64,000 nucleotides of DNA. Source: Variovorax sp. J22G73. GTDB lineage: Bacteria; Pseudomonadota; Gammaproteobacteria; Burkholderiales; Burkholderiaceae_C. The DNA is taken from positions 186,001 through 250,000 of the forward strand of contig NZ_JASZYK010000005.1 of the NCBI RefSeq assembly GCF_030317035.1, written 5' to 3'. This document shows, in pieces, positions 58,039-64,000 of the stretch. The notes beneath the pieces are model-generated. The model was not told the DNA's origin. It saw nothing but the letters and a program-made list of their open reading frames with translations, and did no database searches. Numbering within the stretch: the stretch's first letter is position 1; each line of letters starts with the position of its first letter. Made by a program: the position numbers and the translations under genes.

Positions 58039-58776
58039 GTGAAACCTCGCGACGCGAGTTCTTCCCCGGCCACGCACCGCACGGTCGCGCGGCGCCCGGC
58101 CGGGCTGTGGCGGCGCTGGGGCGGGTGGGCGATCGGCCTGGCGATCGCCGCCGCGCTGGTGGCGCTGGTGTGGCACCTGCTGGCCGACACCGCGAGCACG
58201 CGGCGCGTGGTGGCCGACGCGCCCATGCTGATGCTGCCGCCCCCACCGCCGCCGCCGCCCGAACCCGAGAAACCGCCGGAGCCCGTGCCTGAAAAGGTCA
58301 AGCCCGAAGTGGTCGAGAAGGAGCCCAAGCCGGTCGAGCCGCTGGAGCCCCCGAAAGACGACACGCCCCCCAGTCCCTCGAAGGACCTGGGCGACCCCGT
58401 GACGATGGACAGCGCCGCGCAGGCCGGCAACGACGCCTTCGGCATCCAGGCCGGCAGCGGCGGCGGCATGAGCGGCACCGGCGCCGGTGGCGGCCTGGGC
58501 AGCGGCTCGTACGCGCGCTATGTGTCCACGCTGCTGCAGCAGGCGCTGTCGCGCGACCCGCGCACGCGCCAGCTGGTGTTCGACGACATCCAGATCGACC
58601 TGTGGCTGGGCGCCGACGGCAAGACCACCCGGGTGCAACTGGTGCGCGGCACCGGCACGCCGGACATCGACGAGGCGGTGCTCGCGCTGCTGCGCGGCCT
58701 CGACCGCGTGGACGAGAAGCCGCCGGCGTCGCTGCGCTTTCCGATGCGCGTGTCCATGAAGGGGCGCCGGCCATGA
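58039..58776 (+). CDS. tonB: TonB-family energy transducer
   Basis: This 245-residue protein is anchored by one N-terminal helix (GWAIGLAIAAALVALVWHLL, about 28-47). A Pro/Glu/Lys-rich periplasm-spanning stretch (about 64-115, starting with eight consecutive Pro) and a Gly-rich hinge lead to a TonB-C domain (about 155-240, IQIDLWLGADGKTTRVQLVRGTG). GTG 58039 is the start, with GAGG eight bases before it. It is encoded with its own ExbB and ExbD behind a TpsB gene, so its partner is probably not the siderophore receptor at 22150 but something in this locus. The stop overlaps the next ATG by four bases. Confidence 0.92.
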   Translation: MKPRDASSSPATHRTVARRPAGLWRRWGGWAIGLAIAAALVALVWHLLADTASTRRVVADAPMLMLPPPPPPPPEPEKPPEPVPEKVKPEVVEKEPKPVEPLEPPKDDTPPSPSKDLGDPVTMDSAAQAGNDAFGIQAGSGGGMSGTGAGGGLGSGSYARYVSTLLQQALSRDPRTRQLVFDDIQIDLWLGADGKTTRVQLVRGTGTPDIDEAVLALLRGLDRVDEKPPASLRFPMRVSMKGRRP

Positions 58777-60659
58777 AGCACCCCGAACCCTCCGCCAAGC
58801 CGGCCAGGCCGGCCAGCGGCGTCCCATTCAATCCTGTGAACGAAGCGATGAACCATCTCAAGAACATCTCCCAACGGGGCACCCTGCCGGCCCTGCGCCA
58901 ATGCGCGCTCGCCGCGGCCGCGGCCTGCGCGCTCGTCTTCGCGGCGGGCAACGCCGCCGCGCAGGCGGCGCCTGCCAGCACCGCCGACAGCGCCATGGTC
59001 AAGCTCATTCGCGGCCTGATCCAGAGCGGCACCCTGGCCAAGGACGTGGGCGAGGCCTTGCTGGCCCAGGCCCAGACCGAAGCCATGGCCGCCCAGGTGG
59101 CCGCGCAGCAGGCGCAGCGCATGGCGGCATCGACCACCGCGGCGTCGGCAGTGGCCGCGGGCTCGGCCGGCGGCGTGCGGCTCGAAGCCGGCGACGTGCG
59201 CGTGCCCTACATCTCGCAGACCGTGCGCGACCAGATCCGCGACGAGGTCAAGGCCCAGGTCATGGCGCAGGCCAAGGACGAAGGCTGGGCCGCGCCCAAC
59301 GAAACGCCCGAGTGGAGCAAGCGCATCCGCGTGGAAGGCGACGTGCGCGTGCGCAACGAGTCGCGCGGCTACGCGGGCAACAACAGCAACATCGAGATCA
59401 ACTGGGCCGAGCTGAACAAGGGCTCGGGCTACGACGTCAACCCCAACACCAACCTGGCGCTGCCCTCGATCCTGAACACCCGCGAAGACCGCCGCAACCT
59501 GTTCCGCGCGCGGGCCCGCCTGGGCGTGTACGCCGAACTCACCGAGAACACCAAGGCCGGCGTGCGCCTGGCCTCGGGCAGCGACGAGAGCCCCGTGTCG
59601 ACCACCCAGACGCTGGGTGGCGGCCTGAGCAAGAAGAGCGTGTGGCTCGACCAGATGTGGATCTCGCACAAGCCGGTCGACTGGCTCACCGTGACGGCGG
59701 GGCGCTTCGGCAACCCGTTCATGTCGACCGACCTGCTGTACTCGAACGACCTGAACTTCGACGGCATCGCCGCGCAGTTCGAGAAGAAGCTGGCCTCCAA
59801 CCGCGACCTGTCGCTGTTCGGCACGCTGGGCCTGATTCCGCTGGAATACTCCTCGGACAACGCGCCCAGCCGCAGCCAGACCAAGATGAAGAGCGAGAAC
59901 AAGTGGCTGCTGGGCGCGCAGTTCGGCGCCGACTGGAAGATCGACGAAGACAACCGCGTGCGCGGCGCGCTGGCGTACTACAACTTCCGCAACATCAGCG
60001 GGCAGGTCTCGCAGCCTTGCGCGCTGTATGCCGGCGCCGACGGCTGCAGCACCGACTGGTCGCGCCCGGCGTTCATGCAGAAGGGCAACACGCTCATGCT
60101 GCTGCGCGACATCTCGCTGGACCCGCTCAACCCGGCCGGCACGCCGCAGCCGCAGTACGTGGGGCTGGCCTCGAAGTTCCGCCTGATCGACCTGAACCTG
60201 CGCTGGGACACCGCGGTGGCGGGCAACAACCTGCGCCTGGACGCCAACTTCGTGAAGAACACGGCCTACGACTCGCGCGACATCTGGAACCGCGCGGGCC
60301 TGCGCGGCGCCATCGTGAACAACTTCGGCGCCACGGGCGGCACCGGCCAGTCGGACTTCAAGAGCGGCGGCAACGCCTACATGGTGCAGGCCACCTACGG
60401 CAAGCCGGCGCCCACCGCGCGCGGCGACTGGAACGTGCTGGCCGGCTACAAGCGCATCGAGCCCGACGCGATGCCCGACGGCTACAACGACTCCACCTTC
60501 CACGGCGGCGGCACCAATGCGCGCGGCTACTTCCTGGGCGGCTCGTACGCGATCGACAAGAACATGTGGTTCACCGGCCGCTGGATCTCGACCAAGGAGG
60601 TCTACGGCCCGCCGCAGGCCATCGACACCCTGCAGCTTGAATTCAATGCGCGTTTCTAA
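58773..60659 (+). CDS. putative outer-membrane porin
   Basis: This 628-residue protein resembles the putative porin family (Porin_5). A signal peptide appears at about 30-62 (LRQCALAAAAACALVFAAGNAAAQA), and a short coiled-coil, Ala/Gln-rich region follows (about 85-120, EALLAQAQTEAMAAQVAAQQAQ). A long beta-barrel with amphipathic strands ends in LQLEFNARF, with the terminal Phe typical of outer-membrane proteins. ATG 58773 is coupled to tonB by an ATGA overlap. ATG 58848 (MNHLKNISQRG) gives a cleaner signal peptide and may be the true start. As the only barrel downstream of this TonB it is a candidate partner, though no TonB box or plug is visible. Confidence 0.8.
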   Translation: MKHPEPSAKPARPASGVPFNPVNEAMNHLKNISQRGTLPALRQCALAAAAACALVFAAGNAAAQAAPASTADSAMVKLIRGLIQSGTLAKDVGEALLAQAQTEAMAAQVAAQQAQRMAASTTAASAVAAGSAGGVRLEAGDVRVPYISQTVRDQIRDEVKAQVMAQAKDEGWAAPNETPEWSKRIRVEGDVRVRNESRGYAGNNSNIEINWAELNKGSGYDVNPNTNLALPSILNTREDRRNLFRARARLGVYAELTENTKAGVRLASGSDESPVSTTQTLGGGLSKKSVWLDQMWISHKPVDWLTVTAGRFGNPFMSTDLLYSNDLNFDGIAAQFEKKLASNRDLSLFGTLGLIPLEYSSDNAPSRSQTKMKSENKWLLGAQFGADWKIDEDNRVRGALAYYNFRNISGQVSQPCALYAGADGCSTDWSRPAFMQKGNTLMLLRDISLDPLNPAGTPQPQYVGLASKFRLIDLNLRWDTAVAGNNLRLDANFVKNTAYDSRDIWNRAGLRGAIVNNFGATGGTGQSDFKSGGNAYMVQATYGKPAPTARGDWNVLAGYKRIEPDAMPDGYNDSTFHGGGTNARGYFLGGSYAIDKNMWFTGRWISTKEVYGPPQAIDTLQLEFNARF

Positions 60660-60672
60660 GAAGGAGCCAGCC

Positions 60673-61440
60673 GTGTCCAGAGGAAACACAGTCCCGGCGC
60701 TGCTGCTTGCGCTGCTGGCGGCCACCGCCGGCACAGCGCACGCGCAGCAGGCCGGCGGGCAGAGCATGGAGGAGCGGCTGCGCGCACAACTGCGCGCGAC
60801 CACCACCCAGCTGCAACAGGCGCAGAACGAACTCGCGGCGCTGAAGGCGGGGCAGCCCGCCACGGGTGCCGCGGGCACAGCGGCCGGCACGGCCACCGCG
60901 GCGGCCCCCAAGGCGGACGTCGATGCGCTCAAGAAGGAACTGGCGCAGAGCCAGTCGCAGCTCGCGGCCGAACGCCAGGCGCGCGAGGCCGCCAACGCCG
61001 GCAGCCAGCAACTGCGCCAGCAGGCGCAGGCCACCGGCGAGAAGGCGACCGCGCAGATCGCGCAGTACCGCAACGCCTATGACGAGCTGCTGAAGATGGC
61101 GCGCGCCTCCGAAACCGAGCGCCAGCGCCTGGCCGCCGACGCCACCCTGCAGCGCACCGCCCTCACGCAGTGCGAGGCGAAGAACACGCAGCTCTATGCC
61201 GTGGGCCAGGAAATACTGAAGGCCTACGAGACCATGGACGTGGGCAGCGTGCTGGCATCGCGCCAGCCCTTCGCCGCGCAGAGCCGCGTGAAGTTCGAGC
61301 AGATCGCGCAGCAGTACGGCGACAAGCTGTACGACAGCAAGTTCGACGTGCGCGCTGTGGGGGCGCCGGCACCGGCTGCCGCACCCGCAGCCACGGCACC
61401 AGCGGCACCAGCGGCACCTGCTGCAGGAGACAAGCCATGA
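60673..61440 (+). CDS. exported coiled-coil protein
   Basis: This 255-residue periplasmic protein has a signal peptide (ALLLALLAATAGTAHA, to about residue 24). A long coiled coil (about 28-150, MEERLRAQLRATTTQLQQAQNELAALK and DALKKELAQSQSQLAAERQA, in parts) and a helical domain (QCEAKNTQLYAVGQEILKAYETMDVGSVLASRQPF) end in an Ala/Pro tail. GTG 60673 has AAGGAG six bases upstream. Its stop overlaps the PPIase start (ATGA). No enzyme motif is seen. A scaffold or chaperone-adaptor role for exoprotein passage through the periplasm is an inference from context. Confidence 0.8.
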   Translation: MSRGNTVPALLLALLAATAGTAHAQQAGGQSMEERLRAQLRATTTQLQQAQNELAALKAGQPATGAAGTAAGTATAAAPKADVDALKKELAQSQSQLAAERQAREAANAGSQQLRQQAQATGEKATAQIAQYRNAYDELLKMARASETERQRLAADATLQRTALTQCEAKNTQLYAVGQEILKAYETMDVGSVLASRQPFAAQSRVKFEQIAQQYGDKLYDSKFDVRAVGAPAPAAAPAATAPAAPAAPAAGDKP

Positions 61441-62375
61441 AGCGCTTCCAGTCATCGTCGGCCGCCGCGCTCGTGGTGCTGGCGTCTTCCGTCGGCGCGG
61501 TCGGCGTGGCCCATGCACAGGCGCCCGCGCCCGTCGCCACGCCCGGCAATGCCGTGGTGGCGCGCGTGGGCGACGTCACCGTCGGCCAGGACGAGGTCGA
61601 GAAACTGCTGCAGGCGCTGCCCGAAGCCGAGCGCGCCGCCGTCAAGGCCGACCGCGCCACGCTCGACGGCTGGCTGCGCCAGCGCCTGCTGGGCGAGGCC
61701 GTGCTGCGCGATGCACGCGCCAAGGGCTGGGCCGACCGGCCCGAGGTGAAGGCCAAGGTCGACGCCGCCACGCGCGAGATTGCCGCGCGCATCGTCAGCA
61801 CCAGCTACCTGGAGTCGGTGAGCCAGGTGCCCGCGGGCTTTCCTTCGGACGCCGAGGTCAAGGCCGCCTACGAGCAGGGCAAGACCGGCTACAACCTGCC
61901 GGCCGCCTACCGCGTGGCGCAGATCTTCCTGGCCACGCCCGACAAGGGCACCGCCGCCATCGCCAAGGTGCGCGACGAGGCCGGAAAGCTCGCGCGCCAG
62001 GCCCGCGGCGGCGACTTCGCGGCCGTGGCGCGGGCCAGCTCGCAGGACAAGCGCAGCGCCGAGCGCGGCGGCGAGGTCGACACGTTGCCGCTCGCGCGCA
62101 TGCTGCCCGAGCTGCGCGACACCATCGCGCGGCTCAAGCCCGCGCAGGTGAGCGAGCCCGTGCAGTCCGAGGCGGGCTTCCATGTCGTGAAGCTGCTCGA
62201 CGTGACCCCGGCGCGCACCGCCACGCTCGAGGAAATGAAGCCGCAGCTGCAGGCCGCCTTGCGCCAGCAGCGGCAACAGCAGCTGGTGCAGGCCTACCTG
62301 GCACAGGTGGCGCCGGCCACCGCGCTGAGCATCGATGCCGCCGCGCTCGATGCCGCGCTGAAAAAGACGAACTGA
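61437..62375 (+). CDS. periplasmic parvulin-type peptidyl-prolyl isomerase
   Basis: This 312-residue exported protein has a signal peptide to about residue 28. A SurA/PpiD-like N-terminal helical domain (VARVGDVTVGQDEVEKLLQALP, AERAAVKADRATLDGWLRQRLLGEAVL, in parts) precedes a parvulin domain (about 160-265, YRVAQIFLATPD, DFAAVARASSQDKRSAERGGEVDTL, PVQSEAGFHVVKLLDV) and a C-terminal helix. It should bind and isomerise unfolded outer-membrane or secreted proteins. Bordetella pertussis uses a parvulin chaperone (Par27) for its filamentous haemagglutinin, so a chaperone for the giant TpsA protein is a reasonable inference. Confidence 0.88.
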   Translation: MKRFQSSSAAALVVLASSVGAVGVAHAQAPAPVATPGNAVVARVGDVTVGQDEVEKLLQALPEAERAAVKADRATLDGWLRQRLLGEAVLRDARAKGWADRPEVKAKVDAATREIAARIVSTSYLESVSQVPAGFPSDAEVKAAYEQGKTGYNLPAAYRVAQIFLATPDKGTAAIAKVRDEAGKLARQARGGDFAAVARASSQDKRSAERGGEVDTLPLARMLPELRDTIARLKPAQVSEPVQSEAGFHVVKLLDVTPARTATLEEMKPQLQAALRQQRQQQLVQAYLAQVAPATALSIDAAALDAALKKTN

Positions 62376-62418
62376 TCCATTCCAACCACACACACACAAC
62401 AGACACACAGGGCCAACC

Positions 62419-63018
62419 ATGAACAACACAACGACGCCTGCAGCAGCCGACGACATCGCGACGGCACCCCTTGCTAACACTCAAGCCGACACGCTTCCCG
62501 ACATGCTCGACGCCGTCACGCCCGAGCAGGTGTCCGACGCCATCAAGGCCGCCGGCGCGGCCGTCACCACCATCGAGCAGGACGGCGTGGTGCGCCTGCA
62601 CAGCGCCAGCCACGGCATCGGCTTCCAGGTGCTGTGGGGCAACCCCGTGACCACCACGCAGTACACCGACTTCACCCTGAGCTGCCCGCTGCATGTGCAG
62701 GGCGGCACGCTGCCCGAGGCCGTGCTCGCCGCATGGCACCGCACCAAGCGCTTCGCGCGCGTGGCGCAGCACGGCGACTTCGTGGTGCTCGAGATGGACG
62801 TGGTGGTGGCCGGCGGCGTGAGCCCCGCCTACCTGGCCTTCGCGGTGCGCCTGTGGATGCAGATGATGGGCGAGTTCTTCCTGCACCTGCGCAACTACGG
62901 CCCGGCCTCCGAGACCCGGCCCGACGCTGCGAACGCAGCAGCCGCGAACGCAGCGGCTGCGAACACTGCGGCCGCGAACACAGCGGCCGCGGCCCAGGGC
63001 GAAGCAGCGGCCGCCTGA
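62419..63018 (+). CDS. YbjN-domain protein with Ala/Asn repeat tail
   Basis: This 199-residue protein has a YbjN-like domain (about 25-155, MLDAVTPEQVSDAIKAAGAAV, LWGNPVTTTQYTDFTLSC, LAFAVRLWMQMMGEFF), related in fold to type III secretion chaperones. There is no signal peptide. The last 40 residues are low-complexity, with four five-residue ANxAA units encoded by a 15-bp tandem repeat. It lies 43 bp after the PPIase gene and may be the tail of the same operon. A chaperone or regulatory role is possible but unproven. Confidence 0.78.
   Translation: MNNTTTPAAADDIATAPLANTQADTLPDMLDAVTPEQVSDAIKAAGAAVTTIEQDGVVRLHSASHGIGFQVLWGNPVTTTQYTDFTLSCPLHVQGGTLPEAVLAAWHRTKRFARVAQHGDFVVLEMDVVVAGGVSPAYLAFAVRLWMQMMGEFFLHLRNYGPASETRPDAANAAAANAAAANTAAANTAAAAQGEAAAA
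62929..62988 (+). repeat. four copies of a 15-bp tandem repeat
   Basis: Units beginning GCGAAC at 62929, 62944, 62959 and 62974 are 15 bp each and differ at a few positions. They encode ANAAA and ANTAA blocks at the C-terminus of the YbjN protein. The copy number may vary by slippage between strains. Confidence 0.8.
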
Positions 63019-63020
63019 CG

Positions 63021-63341
63021 ATGCGCGCCACGCATCGCAGCGGTGGCACGGCGGCTGGGGCGCGCTTCGTGCTGCCCGCCGACATCCACGACTCGCCGAC
63101 CACCCGCGCCATCACGGCCACCGGGCGGCAGGCGCAGCGCGCACGCCGGGCCGAGACCGTGCGGCAGAAGCAGCGCGCCGCCTTGCTCGCGCTGCTGGCG
63201 CAGACCATGGCGGAGTTGAACATCTCGATGGCGGAGCTGAGCGCGGCGCGTCGCGCGCATGCAGGCCAGGCGGGGCATGTCGGGCATCTCGGGCATGAAG
63301 TGCATGACGTGCATGAAGGGGCGGCAGGCGACGGCGAGTGA
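63021..63341 (+). CDS. small hypothetical protein with periodic His tail
   Basis: A 106-residue basic protein two bases after the YbjN stop codon. It opens MRATHRSGGTAAGARFVLPA and continues with a helical, Arg/Gln-rich middle (GRQAQRARRAETVRQKQRAALLALLAQTMAELN, in parts). It ends in a tail with His at regular three-residue steps (HVGHLGHEVHDVHEG). The tail could bind metal, but it is also encoded by short imperfect DNA repeats and may be neutral. No family is recognised. Confidence 0.55.
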   Translation: MRATHRSGGTAAGARFVLPADIHDSPTTRAITATGRQAQRARRAETVRQKQRAALLALLAQTMAELNISMAELSAARRAHAGQAGHVGHLGHEVHDVHEGAAGDGE

Positions 63342-63405
63342 AGAGGGCAGGGCGGCCCTGCGAGTTCTGGCACGATCCGGGCGCAACCAGCTCGGGATCT
63401 TCCAC

Positions 63406-64000
63406 ATGAACGTCAATTCGACAACCGACGGCGCGCTGCGTGTCGCGTTGGTCACCGGCTCCACGTCGGGCATCGGCGCGGCCATCGCGCGCCGGCTCGG
63501 CGACGCGGGCTACGCCGTCGTGCTCCATTCGCGCAGCTCCGCCGACACCGGCCGCGCCATGGCCGCGCAGATGAGGCAGGCCGTGTACGTGCAGGCCGAT
63601 CTCGCAGTGGAGGCCGACCGGGTGCGCCTCGTCGACCAGGCGCTCGCCGCGTGGGGCCAGCTCGACGTGCTGGTCAACAACGCCGGCATCAGCAAGGTCA
63701 TCGCGCACGGCGACCTTGCCGCCGCCACGTCGGCGGTGTGGCACGAACTGCACGAGGTCAACGTGGTGGCGCCGTTCCACCTCGTCACGCTGGCCGAGCC
63801 CGCCCTGCGCGAAGCCGCGCGGCGGCTCCGGGCGGGCAGCGTGGTCAACATCAGCTCGCACGCGGGCGTGCGGCCCAAGGGCGCGTCCATTCCGTACGCG
63901 GTGAGCAAGGCGGCGCTCAACCACATGACCCGGCTGCTCGCGCTGTCGCTGGGGCCGGACATTCGCGTCAACGCCGTCGCGCCCGGGTTGGTCGACACGC
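63406..64000 (+). CDS. short-chain dehydrogenase/reductase, 3' end outside window
   Basis: The first 198 codons of an SDR-family oxidoreductase. The cofactor-binding motif TGSTSGIG lies near residue 17, NNAG near 91, the catalytic Ser is in VVNISSHAG, and the YAVSK motif supplies Tyr and Lys. IRVNAVAPGLVDT follows just before the window ends. It is an NAD(P)-dependent alcohol/ketone oxidoreductase of unknown substrate. The frame is open to the right edge, so the gene is cut, not broken. It starts 64 bp after the His-tail gene and is probably unrelated to the secretion locus. Confidence 0.9.
   Translation, partial: MNVNSTTDGALRVALVTGSTSGIGAAIARRLGDAGYAVVLHSRSSADTGRAMAAQMRQAVYVQADLAVEADRVRLVDQALAAWGQLDVLVNNAGISKVIAHGDLAAATSAVWHELHEVNVVAPFHLVTLAEPALREAARRLRAGSVVNISSHAGVRPKGASIPYAVSKAALNHMTRLLALSLGPDIRVNAVAPGLVDT

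Overview
The window is a stretch of very GC-rich chromosome, roughly 70% G+C by eye. It has tightly packed genes, ATGA and TGATG overlaps inside operons, and gene families typical of Betaproteobacteria. The best guess is the family Comamonadaceae, and Variovorax in particular. This rests on gene content and style only. I found no rRNA, tRNA, insertion sequence or CRISPR array, and no gene-free gap exceeds 300 bases. The largest gap, 287 bases at 53757-54043, holds a terminator and a promoter.

Layout. 1-9260: mixed housekeeping and regulatory genes. These are a cut-off gene, a DUF2252 protein, a small ferredoxin coupled to a 7TM diguanylate cyclase, a VOC enzyme divergent from a LysR regulator, acetate kinase, and a GAF/PucR-type regulator. 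9460-17567: one tightly coupled operon with a five-gene branched-chain-amino-acid-type ABC importer, a family III CoA-transferase, a crotonase and a degradative (class II) HMG-CoA reductase. It is followed by an AraC regulator and a convergent SMP-30 lactonase, and looks like a mevalonate or 3-hydroxy-3-methylglutarate uptake and catabolism unit. 20388-29560: an iron block with a Fur box, a FecI/FecR pair, a transducer-type TonB-dependent receptor, a PepSY/flavoprotein reductase, and then the FetAB iron-export ABC pair. 29579-33240: small hypothetical genes, a Phd-type antitoxin with a zeta-type toxin, a crystallin-like lipoprotein, and a tyrosine-recombinase-like protein beside a 14-bp inverted repeat. 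33314-36674: a 7TM histidine kinase divergent from an OmpR-type response regulator, with a paired CTCAG direct repeat in two promoters.

37393-63341 is the highlight. It holds a barrel-less STN/TonB-like signal protein, an ECF sigma factor, a FecR-type anti-sigma, a 4591-residue filamentous-haemagglutinin-type exoprotein (TpsA) and its TpsB transporter. These are followed by a private ExbB-ExbD-TonB set whose ExbB carries a DUF2341/LamG-like periplasmic extension, then a putative porin, a coiled-coil protein, a parvulin-type PPIase, a YbjN protein and a small His-rich protein. The gene order closely recalls the Pseudomonas aeruginosa VreA-VreI-VreR (PUMA3) regulator and its PdtA/PdtB two-partner secretion target. 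The two secretion genes share an almost identical promoter block with identical spacing, which suggests co-activation by the adjacent sigma factor, possibly together with PhoB. The window ends inside a short-chain dehydrogenase gene.
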